A stretch of 17,352 bases of DNA, taken from assembly GCA_018715025.1 (NCBI GenBank), contig DVMK01000183.1, positions 1 to 17,352 on the forward strand. The letters run 5' to 3'. This stretch comes from Candidatus Caccousia avistercoris. GTDB taxonomy: Bacteria; Bacillota; Clostridia; Oscillospirales; Acutalibacteraceae. The notes under the pieces are model-generated. The model worked only from the letters and a program-made list of their open reading frames with translations. It did no database searches and was not told the DNA's origin. Both the position numbers and the translations under genes were made by a program. Of the stretch, positions 1-7,673 are shown one piece after another (positions within the stretch are counted from its first letter, which is position 1; each line of letters opens with the position of its first letter).

Positions 1-7
1 ACAGACT

Positions 8-35
8 GAAGCCGCCCCCGTAAGAGGGCGGCTTC
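8..35. other. 10-bp-stem hairpin at left edge
   Basis: Bases 8-17 (GAAGCCGCCC) pair perfectly with 26-35, leaving an 8-base loop. No T-run follows on either strand, so it is not a canonical terminator by itself. It lies just upstream of a genuine plus-strand terminator and is probably part of the 3' end of a transcript entering from the left. Confidence 0.5.
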
Positions 36-60
36 CCAAAAATACAGCGCTGGCCTGCGG

Positions 61-98
61 CGGAAGGCATACGTTCGGGTATGCCTTCCGTTTTTTTT
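61..98 (+). terminator. Rho-independent terminator of a plus-strand gene off the left edge
   Basis: A perfect 12-bp stem (61-72 with 79-90, CGGAAGGCATAC and its complement) closes a 6-base loop and is followed directly by eight Ts (91-98) on the plus strand. The gene it serves lies left of the window and runs toward the liv operon. Confidence 0.85.
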
Positions 99-121
99 GC
101 AAAATTTCCCGGCAGACATAC

Positions 122-155
122 AAAACGAGCAGGCGGAGGCTCCGCCTGCTCGTTT
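122..155 (-). terminator. Terminator of the liv operon
   Basis: A perfect 15-bp stem (123-137 with 141-155) with a 3-base loop ends in a short U-run when read on the minus strand (complement of AAAA at 122-125). It lies about 80 bp past the livF stop and is the first strong terminator there. The plus strand also gives a short T-run, so it may work in both directions. Confidence 0.75.
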
Positions 156-233
156 CTCTTTCCTTAAATGCCCCTATTCTTACTGTTCCTGACTGCGCGG
201 AGGGAACAGCGCGGCTTGCTATTCCCCAGCCCG

Positions 234-956
234 TCACCCGCCCAGGTAGGCGCTGCGCACCTTCTCGTCGTTGGCCAGCTCCTGGGCACTGCCGGCCATG
301 GCGATGGCGCCGGTTTCCAGCACATAGGCCCGGTCGGCCACCTCCAGGGCTTTTTTGGCGTTCTGCTCTACCAGAAGCACCGTGGTGCCCGACTGGTTCA
401 CGTCCTGGATGATTTTGAAAATCTCGCCCACCAGCAGGGGCGAAAGGCCCATGGAGGGCTCATCCAGCAGGATCATCCTGGGGCTGGACATCAGCGCCCG
501 GCCAATGGCCAGCATCTGCTGTTCGCCGCCGGAAAGGGTGCCCGCCACCTGGCGGCGGCGCTCCTTCAGGCGGGGAAGGCGGTCGAAAATGCGCTCAAAG
601 TCCGCCTGCACGCCGCTTTTGTCTTTGCGGATGTACGCGCCCATCTCCAGGTTTTCCTGCACCGTCATGCTGGCGAAAATACGCCGTCCCTCCGGCACCT
701 GGGCCAGGCCCAGCCGGATGATTTTATGGGACTCGGTGTTCCGCAGGTTGTGGCCGCAGAAGGTAATTTCCCCCGCCTTCGCCTTCACCAGCCCGCAAAT
801 GGCGTGCAGGGTGGTGGTTTTGCCCGCCCCGTTGGCGCCGATGAGGGTGACGATCTCCCCCTCCTTCACCTGAAAGCTGATTTTCCGTATGGCCTGGATG
901 GAGCCGTAGTACACCTCCAGGTCCTTCACCTCAAGCATGGTGTTTGCCTCTGCCAT
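234..956 (-). CDS. livF: Branched-chain amino acid ABC transporter ATPase LivF
   Basis: Second ATPase of a Leu/Ile/Val-type ABC importer, 240 residues. It hydrolyses ATP on the cytoplasmic face and pairs with LivG. Visible motifs are Walker A GANGAGKT (40-47), Q-loop glutamine near 86, signature LSGGEQQ (141-147), Walker B MILLDEP (161-167) and LLVEQN, in which the usual H-loop histidine is glutamine, as is normal for LivF. I chose the ATG at 956 because GGGAGG ends 8 nt upstream. A GTG at 965 would add three residues but lies inside that ribosome binding site. The Shine-Dalgarno sequence overlaps the livG 3' end and the livG stop (958-960) sits just before the ATG, so the two are probably translationally coupled. 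It is the last gene of the operon. Confidence 0.95.
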   Translation of the reverse strand: MAEANTMLEVKDLEVYYGSIQAIRKISFQVKEGEIVTLIGANGAGKTTTLHAICGLVKAKAGEITFCGHNLRNTESHKIIRLGLAQVPEGRRIFASMTVQENLEMGAYIRKDKSGVQADFERIFDRLPRLKERRRQVAGTLSGGEQQMLAIGRALMSSPRMILLDEPSMGLSPLLVGEIFKIIQDVNQSGTTVLLVEQNAKKALEVADRAYVLETGAIAMAGSAQELANDEKVRSAYLGG

Positions 957-970
957 CTCACTCACCTCCC
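957..970 (-). promoter_or_regulatory. livF ribosome binding site inside the livG 3' end
   Basis: GGAGG (complement of 965-969) precedes the livF ATG at 956 by 8 nt and lies within the last codons of livG. This placement decides the start in favour of ATG 956 over GTG 965. Confidence 0.7.
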
Positions 971-1719
971 AGGTATGCGGCGATCACCTTGGGGTCGTTC
1001 CGCACCACCTCAGGGCTGCCCGAGGCGATAATCTTCCCATAGTCCAGCACCACAATATGCTCGCAGATCCCCATGACAAAGCTCATGTCGTGTTCAATGA
1101 GCAGAACGGCCACCTGGAACTGCTCCCGAATCCGCTGAATGGTGTTCATCAGCTCCATGGTTTCGGTGGGGTTCATGCCGGCGGCCGGTTCGTCCAGCAG
1201 AAGCACCTTCGGCCTGGCCGCCAGGGCCCGGGCGATCTCCAGCTTTCTCTGCTGGCCGTAGGGCAGGTTGCGGGCCAGGTCGCCGGCGTTCCCCTCCAGG
1301 TGGAACACAGACAGCAGCTCCAGGGCCCGCTGCTCCACCTGGGCCTCCTCCCGCCAGTAGCCCGGCAGGCTGAAAATGCCGGAAAGGAAGGAGTATTTCA
1401 TGCCGTAATTCATGGCTACCTTCACATTGTCCAGCACGGTCATGTCTTTAAACAGGCGGATGTTCTGGAAGGTGCGGGCAATGCCCGCCTTCGTAATCTG
1501 GTATGTTTTCTTGCCCACAATGCTCTTCCCGTCCAGCTTAATCTGGCCCTCGGTGGGGGTGTACACCCCGGTCAGCAGGTTGAACACGGTGGTTTTGCCC
1601 GCCCCGTTCGGGCCGATGAGCCCCATAATCTGTTCCTTTTCCAGGGCGAAATGGACGTTTTCTACGGCCCGCAGACCGCCGAAGGTAATCCCCAGGTTTT
1701 CCGTTTCCAATACCGGCAT
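958..1719 (-). CDS. livG: Branched-chain amino acid ABC transporter ATPase LivG
   Basis: First ATPase of the importer, 253 residues, full length for LivG. It shows Walker A GPNGAGKT (36-43), a LivG-style signature LPYGQQRKLE in place of LSGGQ, Walker B VLLLDEPAAGMNP and the H-loop LLIEHDM. The C-terminal tail with PEVVRNDPKVIAAYLG is typical of this subfamily. The ATG at 1719 follows the livM stop (1723-1725) by only 3 bp, with a GGGGG-type Shine-Dalgarno sequence inside the livM end. Together with LivF it forms the nucleotide-binding pair that drives LivH/LivM. Confidence 0.95.
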   Translation of the reverse strand: MPVLETENLGITFGGLRAVENVHFALEKEQIMGLIGPNGAGKTTVFNLLTGVYTPTEGQIKLDGKSIVGKKTYQITKAGIARTFQNIRLFKDMTVLDNVKVAMNYGMKYSFLSGIFSLPGYWREEAQVEQRALELLSVFHLEGNAGDLARNLPYGQQRKLEIARALAARPKVLLLDEPAAGMNPTETMELMNTIQRIREQFQVAVLLIEHDMSFVMGICEHIVVLDYGKIIASGSPEVVRNDPKVIAAYLGGE

Positions 1720-1722
1720 GGC

Positions 1723-2763
1723 TCAAGCCCCCTTTCCCGGTTTCGCTTTCCCTTTTCCGGCCGTCAGCCTCTTCACCAGGCGGGAAAGGGAAAATTCCCG
1801 CTGCCCCATCAGGCCCGAGGGCTTGAAGAGCATGACCACAATCAGGATCAGGGCGTAAATCAGCATGCGGTAATCCGCGAAGTCGCGCAGGGCCTCCGGC
1901 AGGATGGTGAGCACCACCGCCGCAATGATAGAGCCCGTAATGGAGCCCAGCCCCCCCAGCACCGCCATGAGCAGAATCTCTACCGAATAGTTGAAGTCGA
2001 AGTTGCCAGGGTCCAGCACGCCGATGTGGTGGGCGTACAGCGCCCCGGCCACCCCGGCGAAAAAGGCCGCCATAATGAAGGCCAGCAGCTTGTAGTAGGT
2101 GGTGTGCACGCCAGAGGCCTCGGCGGCAATCTCATCCTCCCGGATGGCGATGACCGCGCGCCCGTGGCGGGAGCGCACAAAGGCCCAGATGATCATAACC
2201 GTCACCGCGGCCAGCCAGAATACGTAGGAAAATTTCACCTGGGTCAGCACGGTGGCGTCAGAACCGGAGGGCAGAATGGTGGGAATGCCCCGCAGGCCCT
2301 TGGCCCCGCCGGTGAAGTCCAGGGCCAGGATGATTACCCGGATGATTTCGCCGAAGCCAAGGGTGATGATGGCCAGGTAATCGCCCCGCAGCCGCAGGGC
2401 CGGCACGCCGATGATGACGCTGAACGCGGCGGCCATGACCCCGGCCAGCACAATGGCAACCGGGAAGGCGACGGTAATGGGCAGCCCCGAGTGCAGGGTG
2501 AACAGGGCGGCGGTGTAGGCCCCCACGCTCATGAACCCGGCGTGGCCCAGCACCAGCTGCCCCAGGAACCCGCTCACCAGGTTCAGGCTGACGGTGAGAA
2601 TGATGTTGATGAACATCATGGTGATGATGCCGGCGGTGTACCGGTTAATGACGCCGGCGCCCATAAGGGCGAAGAAGGCAGCGTACACAACCGCCAGCAG
2701 AAGCAGGTTGACCCCGTAAGACACCAGCTTGCCCTTGGGGATGAGTTTCGTCTTTTTTTCCAT
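1723..2763 (-). CDS. livM: Branched-chain amino acid ABC transporter permease LivM
   Basis: Inner-membrane permease of the importer, 346 residues, with about eight to ten hydrophobic segments. The N-terminus is short and basic (MEKKTKLIPKGK) and precedes the first membrane segment. The conserved LivM/BPD_transp_2 stretch GHAGFMSVGAYTAA is visible near residue 70, LRLRGDYLAIITLGFGEI near 125, and the motif GLGSITGSIIAA near 270. The Lys/Arg-rich C-terminus is probably cytoplasmic. The ATG at 2763 lies 18 bp past the livH stop. Its Shine-Dalgarno-like AAGGGGG is about 13 nt upstream, slightly long, so translation may depend on coupling to livH. Confidence 0.94.
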   Translation of the reverse strand: MEKKTKLIPKGKLVSYGVNLLLLAVVYAAFFALMGAGVINRYTAGIITMMFINIILTVSLNLVSGFLGQLVLGHAGFMSVGAYTAALFTLHSGLPITVAFPVAIVLAGVMAAAFSVIIGVPALRLRGDYLAIITLGFGEIIRVIILALDFTGGAKGLRGIPTILPSGSDATVLTQVKFSYVFWLAAVTVMIIWAFVRSRHGRAVIAIREDEIAAEASGVHTTYYKLLAFIMAAFFAGVAGALYAHHIGVLDPGNFDFNYSVEILLMAVLGGLGSITGSIIAAVVLTILPEALRDFADYRMLIYALILIVVMLFKPSGLMGQREFSLSRLVKRLTAGKGKAKPGKGA

Positions 2764-2781
2764 GGTTGTTCCGGCGCCCCC

Positions 2782-3663
2782 TTACACTTTTTCCTTCACA
2801 TTCTTGCCCAGCAGGCCGGCAGGCTTCAGCAGCAGGATAAGGATGAGGATGCCGAACACCACCGCGTCGGTAAACTGGGAAAGGCCCGCCGCTGTGGTCA
2901 GGCTTTCTGCCACGCCGATGAGGATGCCCCCCAGCATGGCCCCGGGAATGCTGCCAATGCCCCCCAGCACCGCCGCCACGAAGGCCTTCAGCCCCAGCAT
3001 GCTGCCCATGTAGGGGGTAATTTGGGGGTATGCGCCGCAGTACAGCACAGCGCCCACCGCCGCCAGGGCAGAGCCGATGCCGAAGGTGAAGGCGATGGTG
3101 GCCCGGGGGCTTATGCCCATGAGCTTGGCCGCGGCCGCGTCCTCGCTGGTGGCCCGCATGGCCTTGCCGATGCGGGTGTGCTTCACCAGCAGCTGCAGCA
3201 GCCCCATGAGCACCAGCGACACCACAATGGTAATGAGCATGACGCTGCTGATGCTCAGCCCGCCCACGGCAATGGGGAAGCTGGGCAGGACGTTGGAGAT
3301 GGACTTGGCGTCAGACTTGAAAATGGTCTGGTACAGGTTCTGCAGGAACATGCTGACGCCTATGGCGGTGATGAGCAGGGAGATGCGGGGGGCGCCCTTG
3401 TCCAGCAGGCGCTGGTACGCCACCTGATCAATCACAATGCCCACCAGGGCGCAGAACACAATGGAGACGATGACGGCCGCCCACAGGGGCGCCCCCGCCA
3501 GGATCAGCATCACATAGGTGGTGTAGGCCCCCACCATGATAATGTCCCCGTGGGCGAAATTGATAAGCTGGGTGATGCCGTAAACCATGCTGTAGCCCAG
3601 CGCCACCAGGGCGTAAATGCTGCCCTGGCCCAGGCCGTTGAAGATCTGGGAGATAAGATTCAT
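2782..3663 (-). CDS. livH: Branched-chain amino acid ABC transporter permease LivH
   Basis: First permease of the importer, 293 residues, beginning MNLISQIFNGLGQGSIYALV. It is highly hydrophobic, with about eight membrane segments. Typical LivH stretches are visible: GYSMVYGI, NFAHGDIIMVGAY, the cytoplasmic loop with AMRATSEDAAAAKLMGI (EAA-like, contacts the ATPases) and GGIGSIPGAMLGG near the C-terminus. The frame stays open upstream to about 3732, but the ATG at 3663 is chosen because AGGAGGG (complement of 3671-3677) lies 7 nt before it and family similarity begins there; the extra upstream residues do not resemble LivH. A 108-bp gap with a strong hairpin separates it from the binding-protein gene. 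Confidence 0.94.
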   Translation of the reverse strand: MNLISQIFNGLGQGSIYALVALGYSMVYGITQLINFAHGDIIMVGAYTTYVMLILAGAPLWAAVIVSIVFCALVGIVIDQVAYQRLLDKGAPRISLLITAIGVSMFLQNLYQTIFKSDAKSISNVLPSFPIAVGGLSISSVMLITIVVSLVLMGLLQLLVKHTRIGKAMRATSEDAAAAKLMGISPRATIAFTFGIGSALAAVGAVLYCGAYPQITPYMGSMLGLKAFVAAVLGGIGSIPGAMLGGILIGVAESLTTAAGLSQFTDAVVFGILILILLLKPAGLLGKNVKEKV

Positions 3664-3690
3664 ACCGGTGCCCTCCTGCCTCAAGATAGT

Positions 3691-3724
3691 CCAAAAGGGG
3701 GTGACCGAAATCATCCCCCTTTGG
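3691..3724 (-). promoter_or_regulatory. Intercistronic hairpin between binding-protein gene and livH
   Basis: On the minus-strand transcript, CCAAAGGGGG pairs with CCCCCTTTTGG (one bulged base), with a further inner TGA/TCA pairing. A smaller GC hairpin (CACGC/GCGTG, about 3729-3749) lies just before it, right after the binding-protein stop. No U-run follows. Such a structure can stabilise the upstream message or reduce readthrough, giving more binding protein than permease. That role is inferred from position. Confidence 0.5.
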
Positions 3725-3771
3725 AGCCACACGCCCGCAAAAGGCGCGTGAAATTCAGTTATGCCCCGGCC

Positions 3772-4932
3772 TTACTGCTCCGGGTCATAATTTTCCACAT
3801 ACTTGTAGGCGTTGCCCTCAATCGCCACAATAACGGCAGACTTCTGCGGGTTCCGGTCGGCGTCGAAGGTCATGGTGCCGGTGAGGCCGTCGTACTCCAG
3901 CGCCGCCATGGCGTCAATAATCGCCTGGGAATCCGTGCTGCCCGCGTCAGAGATCGCCTGGGCCATCATGTAGGTGGCGTCGTAGGCCAGCACGGCGAAC
4001 ATATTGGGATCCATGTCGTACGTTTCCTTGTAGGTGGAAATGAAGTTCTGCACCCGCTCGTCGGTGCTTTCGGTGCTGTACTGGCTGCAGAATACGCCGC
4101 CCTCCAGCACGCTGGAGTCAAAGTTGTCTGTCAGAACAGAGTCCCAGCCGTCTGCGCCGCAAAGCTGGGCCTCCACGCCCACCTCCTTGGCCTGGGCGGA
4201 AATGAGGCGAAGGTCCTCATAATACACCGGCAGGAACAGCACGTCCGGGTTCTGGCCCTTGATGTTGGTGAGCTGGCTGCGGAAGTCGGCGGCGCCGCCC
4301 TGGTAGCTTTCCTCGGCCACCACCTGCAGGCCCAACTCTTCCGCCTTGGCTATGAAGGCCTCCGCAATGCCGGAGGAGTAGTCGTCAGCCATGTCGTACA
4401 GCACGGCAGCCGTCTGGGCGCCCAGCTTTTCCCAGGCGTAAGAGGCCATCAGCTGGCCCTGGAAGGGGTCGGTGAAGCAAGCCCGGAACACGTTGGGGCC
4501 GGTAAGCGTCACCTCGGCCGCCGTGGCGGACGCGCTGATGATGGGGATGTTGTCCTGCTGGGAGGCCTGGGCCACCGCCAGCGTGGGCGTAGTGGTAACG
4601 TCGCCGATGATGGCCACCACCTGGTCGTCCTGCACCAGGCGGTTGTAGGCGTTCACCGCCTCGGTGGCGTCGCCCTGCTCGTCGTAATAGATGTACTCAA
4701 TCTGCTTGCCGTCGATGCCGCCGTTGGCGTTGATTTCCTCCACCGCCAGCAGGGTGCCGTTGTTCACCGCCACGCCGTAGCTGGAAGCGTCGCCGGTGAG
4801 CGGGGCCAGGCCGCCGATGCGGATGGTGTCACCGGAAGCGGCGCCGCCGCTGTTTTCTGTGCCGCCGGAGCAGCCCGCGAAGGCGCTTGCCATGACCACG
4901 GCCATGAGCGCCGCCAAAATACGCTTTTTCAT
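3772..4932 (-). CDS. livJ: Branched-chain amino acid ABC transporter substrate-binding lipoprotein
   Basis: Extracytoplasmic receptor of the importer, 386 residues, of the Leu/Ile/Val-binding (type 1 periplasmic binding) fold. The N-terminus is a lipoprotein signal: MKKR, a hydrophobic core, then SAFAGC with the lipidated cysteine at about 21, followed by a Ser/Gly-rich linker. The mature part shows IRIGGLAPLTGDASSYG, EEINANGGIDGKQIEYIYYDEQGD and AIIGDVTTTPTLAVA, typical of the family. I start at the ATG at 4932 because GGAGGG (complement of 4941-4946) is 8 nt upstream; an in-frame TTG at 4938 would add two residues. It is the first gene of the operon, as is common in Gram-positive liv loci. 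The actual ligand (Leu/Ile/Val or another amino acid) cannot be read from sequence alone. Confidence 0.93.
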   Translation of the reverse strand: MKKRILAALMAVVMASAFAGCSGGTENSGGAASGDTIRIGGLAPLTGDASSYGVAVNNGTLLAVEEINANGGIDGKQIEYIYYDEQGDATEAVNAYNRLVQDDQVVAIIGDVTTTPTLAVAQASQQDNIPIISASATAAEVTLTGPNVFRACFTDPFQGQLMASYAWEKLGAQTAAVLYDMADDYSSGIAEAFIAKAEELGLQVVAEESYQGGAADFRSQLTNIKGQNPDVLFLPVYYEDLRLISAQAKEVGVEAQLCGADGWDSVLTDNFDSSVLEGGVFCSQYSTESTDERVQNFISTYKETYDMDPNMFAVLAYDATYMMAQAISDAGSTDSQAIIDAMAALEYDGLTGTMTFDADRNPQKSAVIVAIEGNAYKYVENYDPEQ

Positions 4933-4953
4933 TTGCAATACCCTCCAATTCCT

Positions 4954-4968
4954 GTCCCGGCAAGGGAC
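4954..4968 (-). other. Short hairpin in the liv operon leader
   Basis: GTCCC (4954-4958) pairs with GGGAC (4964-4968) around a 5-base loop, about 8 bp upstream of the Shine-Dalgarno sequence. It is small. I see no riboswitch or T-box signature in this leader of about 65 nt. Confidence 0.3.
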
Positions 4969-5003
4969 GCTTTTCTGTAGTAAAGCTTCACTGGAATGCT
5001 TGA

Positions 5004-5032
5004 ATTATACTACTACGGCGCGTCTTTTTCAA
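5004..5032 (-). promoter_or_regulatory. Promoter of the liv operon
   Basis: On the minus strand, TTGAAA (complement of 5027-5032), a 17-bp spacer and a perfect TATAAT (complement of 5004-5009) form a near-consensus sigma-A promoter. Expected transcription start is near 4997, giving a leader of about 65 nt. The -35 hexamer lies directly downstream of the terminator of the preceding glycosyltransferase gene. Confidence 0.85.
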
Positions 5033-5033
5033 T

Positions 5034-5062
5034 AAAAAAACGCAAAAAGCCGGTATTTTGCG
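5034..5062 (-). terminator. Terminator after the glycosyltransferase gene
   Basis: Read on the minus strand, CGCAAAA (complement of 5056-5062) pairs with TTTTGCG (complement of 5041-5047) across an 8-9 base loop and is followed by seven Us (5034-5040). The 7-bp stem is modest but the U-run is good. It would separate the surface-glycan genes from the liv operon. Confidence 0.6.
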
Positions 5063-5246
5063 GAAAGAATCGTCCAATTATACACAAATTCATTCTCTGA
5101 AGGGAAAAATCTCTCTCGGTTTGCAGGAAAGCGGCCCTTCCATGCAAAAGCCCGCGCAAAACCCCGGAACAGCGCGGCCGCAGGGAAAGAAAATGAATCC
5201 CGGCGCGCCGGCTCCTTCAATTTCCCGGCAAAAGCCGCTGGGGGCG
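5063..5246. other. Non-coding spacer between glycosyltransferase stop and its terminator
   Basis: I find no convincing gene here. It holds a GC palindrome (CCGGCGCGCCGG around 5200-5211) and, on the minus strand, an isolated TATAAT (complement of 5077-5082) without a recognisable -35. With the terminator, promoter and leader at 4933-5062 it makes up the 314-bp gap between genes. Confidence 0.4.
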
Positions 5247-6371
5247 CTACAGGCAGCCGGGCAGCGCGTCCCGGTAAATTTCCAGGATCTGGGGAAGGAC
5301 CTGTTCCAGGGAGTAGCGGGGAAGCTCCCCGGCGGCGGAAGCGGCCAGCCGTTCCCGCAGGTTGGGGGACTGGTACAGCAGCTTCATGGCCTGGGCGGCG
5401 CCGGCGGGGGAATCCAGGGAAAAGAGCAGGCCGCTCTCCCCCTCGCGGAGAAGGTCGGTGTGGCCCTTCACCCGGCTGGCCGCCACCGGAAGCCCGGCGG
5501 CCATCGCCTCCATAATATTGAAGGGCAGGCCCTCGCTTCTGCTGGAGCTGACGGCGGCGTCGCAGGCGCCCAGCACCGAAGCCATGCCCGGCACATGGCC
5601 CGGGAACAGCACCCGGCCCTCCAGCCCAAGGCTGCGGCAGAGCGCCCTGCATTCCTCCAGCAAAGCGCCCTCCCCGGCCAGCAGCAGCCGGGCCCGGGGG
5701 CATTCCCCCGCCATGGCGGCGAAGGCCCGCAGCAGGAACGCCTGGTTTTTCCGGGGCGAAAATTCCGCCCCATAGACAAAGACAAAATCCTCCGGGGAAA
5801 GGCCCAGCTCTTCCCGCCGACGAAGGCGGCGTTCCCGGGGCCAGGGGGCGAAGGGGGAAAAATCCACCCCCATACCGGGGATGAACCGCACCTCCCCGGT
5901 TTTGGAAAGGGCGTTTTCCACCGCGATGCGCTGGTCCTCCCGGTTCATCACCATAAGCACGTCGGTCACGGGGGCGCACAGCCGTTCCGGCAAGAGATAT
6001 TTCAGCCGGGCGGGGCCGTCCTCCCGGGAGAACAGGTACCCGTGGCAGGTGCAGAAGATTTTCGGGCGGCGGCGCAGGGTCAGGGCCGCCGCCCGCACCA
6101 CCGCGGCCGCCAGGGTGGTGTGCAGGCTGACCGCGTCAAAGGATTCCCCGGCCAGAAGGGCGCGGGCCGCCAGAATAGCCCGCAGGTTTTTCGGGCTGGC
6201 CATGCTTTTCACAAAGGGGAGGGAAACCACCCGGTGGGCGCCGGGAAGCGGGCCCTCCTGGTCCGCCGCGGCCCACACCTCCCACCCTGCCTGGCGGAAG
6301 GCCTGCAGGTAGGGCAGGTGGAAATTGCGCAGATGCGACAGGGTGGAAGCGCAGAACAGGATTTTTTTCAC
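5247..6371 (-). CDS. GT4-family glycosyltransferase (GT-B fold)
   Basis: Retaining glycosyltransferase of 374 residues, probably adding one sugar to a lipid-linked glycan at the inner membrane face. The N-terminal acceptor domain (about 1-170) begins KKILFCASTLSHLRNFHLPY, like the Glyco_trans_4 group found in capsule and exopolysaccharide loci. The C-terminal donor domain (about 185-360) carries the EX7E motif E280-GLPFNIM-E288, plus YGAEFSPRKNQ and LLLAGEG. There is no signal peptide; association with the membrane would be peripheral. It starts with GTG at 6371, preceded by GAGGGGG, and lies 16 bp after the EpsG-family gene, so the two form an operon. Donor and acceptor sugars cannot be predicted. 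Confidence 0.88.
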   Translation of the reverse strand: MKKILFCASTLSHLRNFHLPYLQAFRQAGWEVWAAADQEGPLPGAHRVVSLPFVKSMASPKNLRAILAARALLAGESFDAVSLHTTLAAAVVRAAALTLRRRPKIFCTCHGYLFSREDGPARLKYLLPERLCAPVTDVLMVMNREDQRIAVENALSKTGEVRFIPGMGVDFSPFAPWPRERRLRRREELGLSPEDFVFVYGAEFSPRKNQAFLLRAFAAMAGECPRARLLLAGEGALLEECRALCRSLGLEGRVLFPGHVPGMASVLGACDAAVSSSRSEGLPFNIMEAMAAGLPVAASRVKGHTDLLREGESGLLFSLDSPAGAAQAMKLLYQSPNLRERLAASAAGELPRYSLEQVLPQILEIYRDALPGCL

Positions 6372-6387
6372 CGGCTTCCCCCTCTTT

Positions 6388-7596
6388 TCACTGCTGGAAG
6401 AAGGTCAGGTAGGGCAGCAGCAGGGTACGGTCCTGCAGAAGGATCCAGAAATAATACACCAGCCCGATGAACACCACCGCAGCCACGGAATAGCGGTAAT
6501 AGTACTTCTGGTTCACCAGGGCGGCCCGCTTCTGCCGTTCCTCCAGGGCGGCCTTTTTCCGCTCCTGCTTGTTTTTCACCTTTTTCACCACGCTGTTTTC
6601 CTGCAGGGCCTTCAGGGCCTCCCGGTCCATGTCGATGGAGGCCAAAAATTCCGGGATGACCAGGATGGCGGCGGTGAAGAACAGCATGCCGAACCGCTGG
6701 AACAGGAAGTGCTTGCAGGTCATAATGTACAGCAGGCCGGCGTAAATGGAAAAATTCACCAGAACCACGTTCTTTTCATCCCGCCGCAGCAGGTACCGGC
6801 GCAGGCCCACGATCACCAGCATATACACCACCGGCACAAAGGCGGTCTGCCAGTCGCGGCCCTGCATATAGTACAGGCCCTCTTCCGTGGCGTAGTACTG
6901 GTACACAAACTGGGTGACGAAGTGAAAGATGGGCCAGCTGAAAATAAGCACCAGGGCGGTGAGCACGCCGTAGGCGGTGAGGGATTTCCAGTTCACCGGA
7001 ATGTGCGCGATGAAGTACAGCACCACCATAACGAACAGCGCCTTGTGGAACGAGGCGGCCAGCACCACAATCCCCAGGTAGGGAAGCAGCTTCTTCTGCT
7101 TCAGGAAGGGGATGGCGAACAGGAAGATCGCTGTGGCGATGGACTGGCGGATGAAGCACAGGGAATTGGTGTAGAAGCCGAAGCTTACGAACACAAAGAT
7201 GCTCAGCCACCAGGAGGGGGAATTTTTGGCAATGAACAGGCAGGTAAGGCCCATGATGAGCAGCGCCGCCACCGCCATGAACATCCGAATATCCCCGGAA
7301 ACCAGCGAGACCAGGTAATTCAGCAGGCTGTAACCCCATTCCACCCGGTACTGGTTCTCGCCGGAAAACAGGAAGCCTGCGCCCCCTTCCCGCATGGCGT
7401 TGAAATACTGCTCGTACATCTGGTAATCGATGCCCACGCTCTTGGCCCGCAGGGCGGCGAACAGGGTAAGAATCACCCCCGAAACCGCCAGGAACACCGC
7501 GTTCCTCATGCGGATGCTTTCGCTCTCCTTATTCCGTTCACAGAGCACGATTCCTAAAATCAACAACACAAAGACCAAAATTGCAAATGGCGCCAT
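6388..7596 (-). CDS. EpsG-family polytopic membrane protein, probable polysaccharide polymerase
   Basis: Integral membrane protein of 402 residues with roughly ten hydrophobic segments, matching the EpsG family of exopolysaccharide loci, thought to act like a Wzy polymerase. Visible family features are LRAKSVGIDYQMYEQYF (49-65), EWGYSLLNYLV (86-96), FIRQSIATAIFLFAIPF (148-164) and ASFHKALFV (181-189). An unusual charged, Lys/Glu-rich stretch of about 40 residues (about 324-363) with coiled-coil character separates the last two membrane segments and is probably cytoplasmic. The ATG at 7596 has GGAGAA 8 nt upstream. It shares an operon with the GT4 gene downstream. A long repeat-filled leader separates it from the WcaJ-type gene. 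Family assignment is good; polymerase activity is inferred. Confidence 0.82.
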   Translation of the reverse strand: MAPFAILVFVLLILGIVLCERNKESESIRMRNAVFLAVSGVILTLFAALRAKSVGIDYQMYEQYFNAMREGGAGFLFSGENQYRVEWGYSLLNYLVSLVSGDIRMFMAVAALLIMGLTCLFIAKNSPSWWLSIFVFVSFGFYTNSLCFIRQSIATAIFLFAIPFLKQKKLLPYLGIVVLAASFHKALFVMVVLYFIAHIPVNWKSLTAYGVLTALVLIFSWPIFHFVTQFVYQYYATEEGLYYMQGRDWQTAFVPVVYMLVIVGLRRYLLRRDEKNVVLVNFSIYAGLLYIMTCKHFLFQRFGMLFFTAAILVIPEFLASIDMDREALKALQENSVVKKVKNKQERKKAALEERQKRAALVNQKYYYRYSVAAVVFIGLVYYFWILLQDRTLLLPYLTFFQQ

Positions 7597-7619
7597 CTGT
7601 CACATTCTCCTTTCTCCCC

Positions 7620-7673
7620 GCCTCCGGCGGGGACTTCGCGCGCTGGCCGCGCGCCTCCGGCGGGGACTTCGCG
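7620..7673. repeat. Two 21-bp direct repeats spaced by 12 bp
   Basis: GCCTCCGGCGGGGACTTCGC plus G occurs at 7620-7640 and again at 7653-7673, identical. The spacer region forms a GCGCGC/GCGCGC hairpin (7638-7643 with 7649-7654). It is the left part of a larger repeat array between the EpsG and WcaJ-type genes. Confidence 0.85.

Noticed and set aside
937..4980. Very long plus-strand open frame (over 1300 codons) across the liv operon
   Set aside because: It lies opposite four clear liv genes, has His/Gly/Gln-rich low-complexity translation without any recognisable domain, and arises from codon bias of the G+C-rich minus-strand genes.
4933..5000. Riboswitch or T-box in the liv leader
   Set aside because: The leader is only about 65 nt, with one 5-bp hairpin and no T-box sequence or leader-peptide run of Leu/Ile/Val codons.
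5058..6470. Plus-strand open frame opposite the GT4 glycosyltransferase
   Set aside because: It is antisense to a gene with clear GT-B motifs; its translation is Pro/Gly/Gln-rich with no domain or convincing ribosome binding site.
7620..7673. Possible CRISPR-like array from the 21-bp repeats
   Set aside because: Only two copies with a 12-bp spacer, no further regularly spaced copies and no cas genes nearby.
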